From Nocardia higoensis NBRC 100133 (GTDB lineage: Bacteria; Actinomycetota; Actinomycetes; Mycobacteriales; Mycobacteriaceae): a stretch of DNA of 64,000 nt. Shown here piece after piece: positions 35,396-43,173 of this stretch; position 1 is the stretch's first letter, and every line of letters starts with the position of its first letter. Location: positions 1-64,000 of the forward strand of contig NZ_BAGA01000184.1 of NCBI RefSeq assembly GCF_000308595.1. The letters are read 5' to 3'. Under the pieces are notes generated by a model. The model made no database searches. It was not told the DNA's origin and worked only from the letters and a program-made list of their open reading frames with translations. The position numbers and the translations under genes were made by a program.

Positions 35396-35504
35396 TGAAC
35401 AATCGGACACCGTATTTCCCTGTCACGACGAGGCGGGCCGACACGGCGCGCGCAACAGGTGGCGTTCGAACCGAAGCAGTGTCCATCGATCACCGGAGGT
35501 AGTG

Positions 35505-35960
35505 ATGACGACAGATTTGCGCGGCAGGCTGATCGGCTCGTGGAAGCTGGTGTCGTACAGAGAGATTCCCGTGGACGGGTCCCATCCGTTCGAACCGCTC
35601 GGACACACCCCTCGCGGCCTGATCATCTACACACCGGACGGCTACATGTCAGCACAGTTGGCCGCACCCGACCGCCCGAACTTCGCTTCGGGTGACTGGT
35701 TCGACGGGACAGCAGAGGATTACAGCTCGGAGGCATCCTCCTACATCGCGTACTCGGGGCCGTTTCATGTCGATGAGGACGCACAGACACTCACTCATTC
35801 GATGTTCGTGTCCCTGTTCCCCAACTGGACCGGCCAGACCCAGCCACGGCGGGTCACGCTCGACGGCACCACCCTCACGCTCGGCACCACATCACCGATC
35901 CGATCCGGCGGCACGACGGTCGACTCGGTCCTGACCTGGCACCGCGCCGAACCGAACTGA
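35505..35960 (+). CDS. Lipocalin-like domain protein
   Basis: A 151-residue protein beginning LIGSWKLVSYR, the signature start of lipocalin-like family 5 proteins, followed by RGLIIYTPDGYMSAQL and alternating beta-strands. It probably binds a small hydrophobic molecule. The ATG at 35505 has GGAGG upstream. It stands 42 bases before an SDR gene and may be in operon with it. Confidence 0.82.
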   Translation: MTTDLRGRLIGSWKLVSYREIPVDGSHPFEPLGHTPRGLIIYTPDGYMSAQLAAPDRPNFASGDWFDGTAEDYSSEASSYIAYSGPFHVDEDAQTLTHSMFVSLFPNWTGQTQPRRVTLDGTTLTLGTTSPIRSGGTTVDSVLTWHRAEPN

Positions 35961-36002
35961 CCGACAAGACCATTCCGACCTCTGCACTCGAAGGAGTAAC
36001 AC

Positions 36003-36779
36003 ATGGGCACCGGGCGACGCGTGGTGGTGACAGCAGGGGCAGGCGGTATCGGACTCGCAATCGCACAGCGGTTCGCGGCCAACGGGGACCGAGTGCACAT
36101 CTGCGACATCAACGACAAGGCTCTGCAACAGGTCACCCGCGAGAACCCGTCGATCAACGGCACCGTCTGCGATGTGTCGGATCGGCACGCGGTCGAGACA
36201 TTCATCGCGACCGCAGCCGATGACCTCGGCGGCATCGACGTGCTGATCAACAATGCCGGCATCGCCGGGCCCACCACCTCTGTGGAAGACATGGACCCCG
36301 ACCGGTGGGATGCTGTCCTCGCGGTCAATCTGACCGGCACCTTCAACGTCACGCGACTGTCCATCCCGCATCTGAAGAAATCCGATGCCGGTGTCATCAT
36401 CGTCATGTCCTCACTCGGTGGACGATTCGGATACCCAGAACGCAGCCCCTACGCGACCACCAAACGCGGATTGATCGGCTTCGCGGAAACACTGGCCATC
36501 GAGCTCGGCGGCGACGGAATACGGGTCAACACCATCGCCCCCGGCGCCGTCGACGGCGACCGCATCCGACAGGTCCTCGCCGGACGCGCCGCATCCACCG
36601 GGCGCAGCCTCGAAGAGGTGACAGCCGATGCTTTGAGCATCCAATCCATCAAGCGGTTCGTCGACCCCGACGACATCGCCGCACTCGCGGTCTTCCTCGC
36701 CTCCGACCACGCCACCTCGATCTCGGGGCAGACCATCCCCATCGACGGTAATTCCCGCGCCGCCCAACAAATGAGATAG
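36003..36779 (+). CDS. Short-chain dehydrogenase/reductase
   Basis: A 258-residue SDR with cofactor motif TAGAGGIG (the first Gly of TGxxxGIG replaced by Ala), NNAG, catalytic Ser in MSSLGG and YATTK. The C-terminal SGQTIPIDGN is typical. The ATG follows AAGGAG. It is the last intact gene before the tRNA fragment. The substrate is unknown. Confidence 0.87.
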   Translation: MGTGRRVVVTAGAGGIGLAIAQRFAANGDRVHICDINDKALQQVTRENPSINGTVCDVSDRHAVETFIATAADDLGGIDVLINNAGIAGPTTSVEDMDPDRWDAVLAVNLTGTFNVTRLSIPHLKKSDAGVIIVMSSLGGRFGYPERSPYATTKRGLIGFAETLAIELGGDGIRVNTIAPGAVDGDRIRQVLAGRAASTGRSLEEVTADALSIQSIKRFVDPDDIAALAVFLASDHATSISGQTIPIDGNSRAAQQMR

Positions 36780-36799
36780 CCGCACGACGGCACAGCGAT

Positions 36800-36930
36800 G
36801 ATCTGGCCCCTGTGGACGAGGCCATCGTTGTCGCGCTGGATCTGGTAGTGGCCGATATGGCCGACCTGCAGGCGACGCAGCGAGTTCTCGACCGCTGTCA
36901 CGAACCAGCGCCGCGAGGCGCCCTGCTGGG
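36800..36930 (-). pseudogene. Aldo/keto reductase fragment
   Basis: A short stretch on the minus strand reads GASRRWFVTAVENSLRRLQ followed by a degraded ..HIG.YQIQR. This closely matches the family's conserved helix-strand around SRRWIxxAVENSLRRLxTDYIDLYQIHR. The rest of the (beta/alpha)8 barrel is absent on both sides. It is therefore a gene relic next to the putative insertion site. The remainder of 36780-37210 holds no convincing gene. Confidence 0.5.
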
Positions 36931-37212
36931 GTCTGCCGGTCGACGAGCCACCCGCTGCTGGTGCTTATCCAGGTCGCGAGGAAGGTCGGAATTTGTGCAA
37001 CGCAAACAGCCCGAGGGCGCAGCCGATAGTGAGAGCAAGCTCGGCGAATGCCGACTCGGTATTCGTGGTCGGGTGCTCGCGGTCCCACACCCTCGACGCG
37101 ACAGGCGACGCCGACACCACTGTGGGGAGGTACAGCGTGGCGATGGCCAGCACCCCGCTGGATGGGTCGTTCGGCCGAGGTGTGATTGTCGTCAGAAGTG
37201 TCGTCAAATGAG

Positions 37213-37241
37213 AAAAGGTCCGACATGATGTCGGACCTTTT
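37213..37241. terminator. Terminator downstream of the tRNA fragment
   Basis: A perfect 13-bp stem (AAAAGGTCCGACA, loop TGA, complement ending TTTT) is symmetrical, so both strands end in a T run. It lies three bases beyond the CCA end of the tRNA fragment, as expected for the original tRNA terminator. Confidence 0.8.
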
Positions 37242-37244
37242 CCC

Positions 37245-37275
37245 TGGTGGAGCTAAGGGGACTCGAACCCCTGAC
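37245..37275 (-). other. 3' end of a tRNA (probably tRNA-Ala): putative attachment site
   Basis: On the minus strand this is the T-arm (GGGGTTCGAGTCCCC), the 3' acceptor strand TAGCTCC and an encoded CCA of a tRNA. No matching 5' acceptor strand, D-arm or anticodon arm follows in the next 100 bases, so the gene is only a 3' fragment. The acceptor strand and T-arm fit tRNA-Ala. Such fragments mark the distal end of elements inserted in a tRNA 3' end; the intact tRNA would be at the other end, to the right. Confidence 0.7.
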
Positions 37276-37293
37276 TCCACTGCGAGAAAATGC

Positions 37294-37532
37294 CAGGTCA
37301 GCAATCTGGTGCGGGGCTCTCACCGCAGGTCAACAGCCGTTTCGCGACCGTTCGTGCCATTTCAGGACCAAAGCTAACCTCCAGGTGGTGACGGCGTCAA
37401 CGTCGCAGGTCATCCAGCCCCCCCTTTGAGTGGTGGTGACCGCGTCACCACCACCGAACCCGGCTACAACATCCACACCCGACGTGAGGTTCTCGCCAGC
37501 CGTTACCGAGGGGCGTCGATCGTCGCAGGTCA
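37294..37532 (+). repeat. Four direct CAGGTCA repeats beside the tRNA fragment
   Basis: CAGGTCA occurs at 37294, 37326, 37406 and 37526. The last two are within the longer shared word CGTCGCAGGTCA. The spacings (32, 80 and 120 bases) and position next to the crossover site would suit arm-type integrase or excisionase sites. The interval 37276-37977 has no recognisable gene. Confidence 0.35.
37431..37453. repeat. Perfect 10-bp inverted repeat
   Basis: TGGTGGTGAC and GTCACCACCA are separated by three bases. A half copy (GGTGGTGAC) lies 46 bases to the left. It could be a protein-binding site of the element end or a small hairpin; no gene is adjacent. Confidence 0.4.
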
Positions 37533-37977
37533 CCGAAGCCACCTACTACCGGGAGGCGTAACCAATTCGGCCGGTTGAAAGCTCACTCCACCAAACCGCT
37601 CAGAGACCTCGAATGGAGAACTCGGCCCTGAAGCGAGTGCAGCAGTCGGGCGGCGGGCTCGTTCCCGGTCAGAGCGTCGGCCACTCCCTGCACGGCAACG
37701 CCGGACGCCATGGTCATCGAGGGCCGGGTCGACGGGCCGACAGTCAGCACCGTTCCGACAGGCGCAATCGGCCAGTCCCCGATGAAGAAGCGAGACCAGG
37801 TGGACGCTTTCGAGGACTCGGCATTGCGATGCTGCCGTGACCATCGCCCTCATCGTGCTCCGCGCTGCCCAACGTGTCGTGCTCGAGGAGAAGATTCGAG
37901 CTGCATCAGTCAAGAGCATGGTCGACAAACGAGGCCTCCAGTCGACATCTGGCCCCACTGTTAATTGAGGAGATGAA

Positions 37978-38289
37978 ATGTCCGAAGAGTTTCGCCTTGT
38001 GCATTTGCCGCTGCGACTGTTGGTGCGCAATGAGTTCAATACTCAGTGGAATGCGTTCGGCCCGTACTTCGACGATTTCCACGACCTAGTCCAGTACATG
38101 AGAGAGTCCCAGATCTCCCGGGCACGGAAGCGAATTGTGCAGGTCTGGATTCGCGACCGACGGGAGCACGGCGAAGTGCGATACCGAATGACGACCGTAT
38201 GGGAAGGCACCCGTATTTCTTCCGGCATGGGCAAGCGCTTCGCCGTAGAGACTCCCGAGTACCCCCGAGACTACGATTCCCGTGACTGA
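37978..38289 (+). CDS. Unknown 103-residue protein at the island edge
   Basis: The ATG follows a good ribosome site (GAGGAG). The protein is soluble and charged, with an Arg-rich middle (SRARKRIVQVWIRDRREHG) and a plausible beta-strand pattern. No family is recognised. It is the first gene inside the proposed island and converges with the nuclease gene of the defence unit. Confidence 0.55.
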   Translation: MSEEFRLVHLPLRLLVRNEFNTQWNAFGPYFDDFHDLVQYMRESQISRARKRIVQVWIRDRREHGEVRYRMTTVWEGTRISSGMGKRFAVETPEYPRDYDSRD

Positions 38290-38375
38290 CAGCGGAAGCT
38301 GGACCCACACGCCCAGCGGGCGAGTGCTCGATCACTCATCCGCCCAATCTGTCTCCTATGACGGCAAAATCGCCG

Positions 38376-39257
38376 TCACGCCAGTTCTCTTCCCGGCCGG
38401 ATCTCCCATGTCTCGACATCGGTGTAGAAGCTGCCGAAGTGCCGTAACCACGCAGCGATCGTTTCGGACGCTCTCTTTGCCAATTCGCCGGTCATGCCGA
38501 CCGTTTCCTGCAGTGCAATTTGCAGCTCGACATTGGTGAGGGAGCCGCCTTCCACCAACGTCTTGAGGACAGGGATGGCGTGCAACCGAGCCTCAATCCA
38601 AGCTGAGAACTCCTCCTCGGATAGCCCGGGAGGGATGCCGAGGCACGCAAGATCTCGGAGAATGGCCGCCTCAACCGATCGACTGTACCGAACCCGCCCG
38701 CAGTAGTATCCGTAGACGACCTGCGGACGGCGTGTTACCGGGTACCATTCCTGCCGAGGGCTAGATACTGACTCATTCTTCAGCAGGTCCGCTTGCTTTC
38801 GAGCCATCTCTGCCATGTGTGATGATGCCTCGACAGCTTGTCTCTGGATCTCCGTGAGTACCCGATCTACTTCGGAGTGGTTTGCGGGGATTTCGACCAG
38901 GATTTCGATATTCGAATATGCAGCCAGACCTGTCGCCTTGCCGGTTAGGTTTGCCGACCCGAGCAGACAATGGTCGTCGGCGAGATAGAGTTTCGCATGC
39001 AGTCGCGGGCACAGCGCAATATGCAGCCGTTTGTCCTCCGCAGCGAGTTCGATGATCTCGGGGTCAGAGACACCGGCTGCGACCTCCTCGGGGACCCACC
39101 TAGTTACACACTTGATGCTATCGACGACGTCAGGAACCACGGCGAGCGTAGCGGCCAGGACGTCTCTCTTGATGAACGGCGCAACCAGCGTGACCTGCTC
39201 ACGTGCCCCGGCCATAAGTTCTGAGACCTGCCGCCAAATATGGGCGGACTCGGTCAC
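38376..39257 (-). CDS. Phospholipase-D-fold nuclease of the defence island (SspFGH-like unit)
   Basis: A 293-residue protein with one HKD-type active site at residues 87-103 (HAKLYLADD, then LLGSANLTG). A single motif implies that a dimer forms the active site, as in PLD-type nucleases such as Nuc. The GTG start shares its first base with the stop of the GHKL ATPase gene, so the two are translated together. It is the last gene of the minus-strand trio. Role inferred from context: DNA cleavage in an anti-phage or anti-plasmid restriction arm. Confidence 0.82.
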   Translation of the reverse strand: MTESAHIWRQVSELMAGAREQVTLVAPFIKRDVLAATLAVVPDVVDSIKCVTRWVPEEVAAGVSDPEIIELAAEDKRLHIALCPRLHAKLYLADDHCLLGSANLTGKATGLAAYSNIEILVEIPANHSEVDRVLTEIQRQAVEASSHMAEMARKQADLLKNESVSSPRQEWYPVTRRPQVVYGYYCGRVRYSRSVEAAILRDLACLGIPPGLSEEEFSAWIEARLHAIPVLKTLVEGGSLTNVELQIALQETVGMTGELAKRASETIAAWLRHFGSFYTDVETWEIRPGRELA

Positions 39258-41128
39258 TAGTCGGCCCCTCCGTCTACGAAGTCGCGAGCATATCGGCCCC
39301 ACTCTCGTCGGGCGTCGGCGATCCGTTCACGCTCTTTGTCTGGATAGGTTTCGTCTTCCATGCGAGCCCAGGAAAAGAGGAGGAGCTTGAAGGTTTCTGC
39401 TGCTTGTTTGAGCCGGTCGCGCAGATCGTACTCGTCGGCATCCTTGGGTACTTCTTCGAGGACGGCCATCAATTGGTCATGGACCGGGTGCCTCTTGTTG
39501 AAGATCACCTGAAGCATGCCGGCCATCAGGTCGATGCCGAAGAAAGCGGACGTGTCCTGGAAACCGGAGATCCACCGGGCCCGCGAGTCCTGTTCGAGGG
39601 CCTCTTCGACCATGGATTTGGCGGTATCTTCGTCGAGATGGTGCGTCTTCGTGAGGGACTCGACCTGTTCATGCCGCTTGCTCTCTTCGGTAGCATCTTT
39701 ATCCAGGTCATCGGTCTTACCGGTGTGCCCCTCCGCTCCACGGCGTTTGACAGTGTCGGTTGCCCTGGATGCGACGTCATCGCTGTAGCGCTTATTACCC
39801 TTGCGATTACCCACAGTTTGCTGCTTCAGCTTGTTGCGCATGCTCTTGAGCAGCTTGTTTTCCAGGTATTCGACCAGGTCGATCAGTGGAAGCCGAGGGT
39901 CTCCGAGGTCTTTGAGTCGCTGTCTGAATTCTTTCGGGGATTCGCCAGCTTCGGCGTGGGCCCGCCAATCGAAGTGCGCCAAAGAGGAAAACACTGTGGC
40001 GCTCTGTTTGTTATTCGTCACCCCAAATACCGAGTCAAGTTCCGGCGGAAACTCGATCTCGATGCCCCACCACCGCTCCGTTGGCTCGTATCCGATTGCC
40101 CATGAAGTGTCGAGTTCCAGTTCGCGCCCCTGACGCACCAACGAGATACCGATATTGCGGCCAGCGTGCTTCCCCCAAGGCAACCGGCCGGCGTCGCCCG
40201 TGGCACTGATTCCCGCAGGCCAGGGGTGTCCATCCACATCGCCGCGGCGAGCCTCTGGCCGGGCAATCGATGCTCGAACCGTGATGTTGTACTTCTTGCC
40301 GTTGTAGGTTACCGGGATCTCGCGGAAACCTGGCTCGGCTTCGTTGCCCATCGAGTGCGGCATGAACATCGGTTTGCCCGAAAACGGCTCCGGAACAGAA
40401 TTCGAAGCCATCAGGTAGAGCGGGTCATTGGGTTCTACCCTCTTGAGGGCGCTGTCCACGACCTTCCCGTCGCGGACGGGCGCCAGACGGATGTCGACAC
40501 GTCCATCATTGATGTAGTACCGGTATATCCGGCCGATCAGGTCGGCGGTGTTCCGCAAGGTGGCGGCAGCGCCGTACCAGTTGACCCTGTCTAGTTCGCT
40601 CCACACAACGAGGGTGCCAGTGGGGCCGAGTCCTTCACTCAGGTCTTGCCAATAGTCCGGCAGTGGCTGGTGTGTGGGTTCGGGTACATCGTCGACCTGG
40701 CCTTTCTCTATCTCTTCGAGGCTGAGGTAAGTGTGCATGGCGTTGGCCGGCCCGTTTGTCCAGGACCAGACGTCAAGTCGGGTGCACTGTGACATGCTCG
40801 AGTTAGGCAGGCCCATGCCGAAGCGGCCGATGCGAGTGGGATCGGTGCCGTGCCCGTCTCCATATTTGAGCGCGCGACGCAGCGTCGGAGGGGCCATGCC
40901 CTCACCGTTGTCGAGAACCGCGATTCGCTCGACACGGTAGCTGGTGCGCGACTCGACCATCACGGGCGCTTCGCAGGCGAAGACCTCGACGAGTTCGGCC
41001 TTTGCATCGATGCTGTTGTCGATCAGTTCCGCGAGGGCATATGCGGTGTTCTTGTAGCCGCTGTCTCGCATGGCTTTAACGGTCAGCGTGGGGCTGACGA
41101 TCCGGTAGTTGCCGTCTTCGCTGGTCAC
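39257..41128 (-). CDS. GHKL (HATPase) protein of the defence island
   Basis: A 623-residue protein with a Hsp90/MutL/MORC-type ATP site: N-box ELIDNSIDA at residues 34-42, DNGEGM at 73-78 and GRFGMGLPNS at 101-110. The middle contains a GHKL transducer-like region and the C-terminal 180 residues are charged and helical. The GTG start overlaps the helicase stop by four bases with GGGAG upstream. ATP-driven dimer closure on DNA, coordinating helicase and nuclease, is a reasonable inference. Confidence 0.83.
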   Translation of the reverse strand: MTSEDGNYRIVSPTLTVKAMRDSGYKNTAYALAELIDNSIDAKAELVEVFACEAPVMVESRTSYRVERIAVLDNGEGMAPPTLRRALKYGDGHGTDPTRIGRFGMGLPNSSMSQCTRLDVWSWTNGPANAMHTYLSLEEIEKGQVDDVPEPTHQPLPDYWQDLSEGLGPTGTLVVWSELDRVNWYGAAATLRNTADLIGRIYRYYINDGRVDIRLAPVRDGKVVDSALKRVEPNDPLYLMASNSVPEPFSGKPMFMPHSMGNEAEPGFREIPVTYNGKKYNITVRASIARPEARRGDVDGHPWPAGISATGDAGRLPWGKHAGRNIGISLVRQGRELELDTSWAIGYEPTERWWGIEIEFPPELDSVFGVTNNKQSATVFSSLAHFDWRAHAEAGESPKEFRQRLKDLGDPRLPLIDLVEYLENKLLKSMRNKLKQQTVGNRKGNKRYSDDVASRATDTVKRRGAEGHTGKTDDLDKDATEESKRHEQVESLTKTHHLDEDTAKSMVEEALEQDSRARWISGFQDTSAFFGIDLMAGMLQVIFNKRHPVHDQLMAVLEEVPKDADEYDLRDRLKQAAETFKLLLFSWARMEDETYPDKERERIADARREWGRYARDFVDGGAD

Positions 41129-43044
41129 GTTGTCTCCCATACGTCTTCCCAGTTCGTGAATGCTTCTGCCACATCGCCGAATCCGGGGAGTTCCGGGTTG
41201 ACGACGGTGACGATTTCGCAAGTGGCGGTCCCGCCGGCCTTCGGTCCACGTATCACGCGGCCTACCATCTGGCTGTAGAGAACCAAAGATTTGGTGGGCC
41301 GGGCTATCACGGCCGCGCTAGCGGCCGGTGCATCGAATCCGGTTGTCAGGACGCCGAAGTTGCACAGAACCATGGGGCGCCGACCGGCTCCTTTGAACCG
41401 AGAAATGACCTGCCCCCGGTGCCGAGGGGAGGACTCACCCGTGACGAATTCTGCATCGACCCCGGCAGCGGACAACACCGCTGCAATCAGTCGGCAGTGC
41501 TCGACTGATGCAGCGAACACCAGAATCCGATTGTGCTGCTGAAGTAGGTCGGTGATCGTCTCAATGATCTTGAGGTTCCACTGCTCGTCTTGGGCGAGCT
41601 CGGCCAACATGGCAGGTGGAATATCGAACGACTTCGCCAACAGCTGCTGCTCACGTGCGGACAAGTGCGTTCCTGCTTTGGCGGCCACGGTACGCATCAG
41701 TGGTCTCGCCAGGTATCCCTGTTCGATGAGGGCCGTGACCGGGTTGGTGAAGCCCTCGATCTCCAGCATGACTTTCTGCCGGGAAAAGTAGTCGGAGAGC
41801 TCCTCATCTTTGGATATATCAGCCCACGTCCGCCCAGGGGTGGCGGTCAACCCGAGAAGGCTGGCGTCGTAGCGGATCGTCAGGTCATCGACGACGGCTT
41901 GGTAGGTCGGTGCAATGATCTGATGTGCCTCATCGAATACCGTCAGCGTGCTGCGGGCTGCCAGGGTGGTCAGGAATGCAGGGTCGGTTTTGGCGGCGGA
42001 TACGGCCTTCTCCAAGCCGAGGACCACAAGGCCGTCGGTGAGGTCGTCCAGAGTCGTCGGGGTCGTCCCCCACAGACGGACTGCGGACAGAGGTCGATCC
42101 CCGAGATTTTTCCAAGCTTTGTCGAACTCGGCGGCGGCCTGCTCCAGAAGTTCACGCCCGTGCGCCAGCCACACCACCACGGTCGGTTCGTTTTTCCGCA
42201 GATGATCGCAGATCAGGCTCATGCCCGTCCGGGTCTTGCCGACGCCGGTAGGCAGGTGCAATACCACCCGTCTCGGGCTGTCGTAGAGAAGCTCCTTCAC
42301 ACGGGCGGCGGCGCGGCGCTGATGCGGGAATAGAGCGTAGTCCGGCGCGGTGCGTGCGCTGTACAGCGGAGGAAGAGAGGGTGCTCGATCGACCGCAAGT
42401 CCTAGGAACTCAAGGAGCTCGCGCCGCTGCTCCGCTATCCAGTCGAGCTCGCGCAGGCAATCCAGCGGTGACTGACCGTCGACGCGCGCGCCGAGCCTCT
42501 GCACCAGTTCGATCTGCTTCGGCTCCGGAAGCAATCCGAGCAGCGTAGCGCGCTCGGCACCGTCGGCCACCAACCGCTCCACGTCGATGTTGATCGAGGC
42601 GACGGCCCGGAGTCGATCACTGTCGGCCGCACCGCCGTTGAGCAAATCGAGAAGTGCACACAGCCGATCCCCAAGCTGCTCCCGGATGTACGGCATCGGC
42701 GCCATCTCGACAAGTTTCTTGAACGAGATGCCCGGTGACCACACTGTCACAGACCCTCCCACCCCCTTCGTGGATAGCAGTGCATACACACACCATCCGA
42801 CGCCACCGTCGTCATCGAACTCCCACCTCTGGTCGAGCGCGCCGAGCACACCATCCCATGCGCCTGCGGCGCGCCTCAGCGCGCACGCCATCCTAGTAGC
42901 GCTCACCGACAGTGGGTGTGGCTCAGCCGAATGAGCCAGATAGAGAGCGCTTTTCGAGCCTGACGGACAGCCCCATGAGATCCTCCAACAGGTCACGTTG
43001 GCGGCGCCCTCTAGCGGTGAGATAGAGATCTCCCCGACCTCCAT
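41125..43044 (-). CDS. DEAD/DEAH-box superfamily 2 helicase of the defence island
   Basis: About 639 residues. The N-terminal 230 residues are specific to this protein. A restriction-type SF2 helicase core follows with Q-region LFPHQRRAA, Walker A PTGVGKTRTG, DEAH box VFDEAH, LTATPGR and motif VI SQMVGRVIRG. The ATG at 43044 has GAGGG six bases upstream; a GTG at 43065 is an alternative. It is the first gene of the minus-strand trio, divergent from the SspABCD-like operon across about 130 bases. Confidence 0.85.
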   Translation of the reverse strand: MEVGEISISPLEGAANVTCWRISWGCPSGSKSALYLAHSAEPHPLSVSATRMACALRRAAGAWDGVLGALDQRWEFDDDGGVGWCVYALLSTKGVGGSVTVWSPGISFKKLVEMAPMPYIREQLGDRLCALLDLLNGGAADSDRLRAVASINIDVERLVADGAERATLLGLLPEPKQIELVQRLGARVDGQSPLDCLRELDWIAEQRRELLEFLGLAVDRAPSLPPLYSARTAPDYALFPHQRRAAARVKELLYDSPRRVVLHLPTGVGKTRTGMSLICDHLRKNEPTVVVWLAHGRELLEQAAAEFDKAWKNLGDRPLSAVRLWGTTPTTLDDLTDGLVVLGLEKAVSAAKTDPAFLTTLAARSTLTVFDEAHQIIAPTYQAVVDDLTIRYDASLLGLTATPGRTWADISKDEELSDYFSRQKVMLEIEGFTNPVTALIEQGYLARPLMRTVAAKAGTHLSAREQQLLAKSFDIPPAMLAELAQDEQWNLKIIETITDLLQQHNRILVFAASVEHCRLIAAVLSAAGVDAEFVTGESSPRHRGQVISRFKGAGRRPMVLCNFGVLTTGFDAPAASAAVIARPTKSLVLYSQMVGRVIRGPKAGGTATCEIVTVVNPELPGFGDVAEAFTNWEDVWETT

Positions 43045-43133
43045 GCAACGCCCTCGCAGAGTCACACCCTGAGACTAGGATCGCCTTATGCTCCTGGCGG
43101 AACCCCGACAGCGGAGAGAGGGATTCACCAGGA

Positions 43134-43147
43134 GTAGATTGATCTAC
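43134..43147. promoter_or_regulatory. Palindrome in the divergent defence promoter
   Basis: GTAGATTGATCTAC is a perfect 6-2-6 palindrome in the interval between the helicase and cysteine desulfurase genes, 26 bases before the sspA ATG. It is a candidate operator controlling one or both operons. No dedicated regulator gene is seen in the island. Confidence 0.45.
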
Positions 43148-43173
43148 ATAGCGACCGGAAAGGGGTAGCCACA

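Noticed and set aside
36965-37207. 80-residue minus-strand ORF with one hydrophobic segment
   Set aside because: It starts at TTG without a ribosome site and ends in sequence with no other coding signs. A hydrophobic stretch alone is not enough.
37245-37340. Complete tRNA gene
   Set aside because: The T-arm and acceptor 3' strand are clear, but no complementary 5' acceptor strand or D-arm is found in the expected distance.
37276-37977. Integrase or transposase remnants
   Set aside because: No tyrosine or serine recombinase motif or DDE-type segment could be read in any frame; only short repeats are visible.
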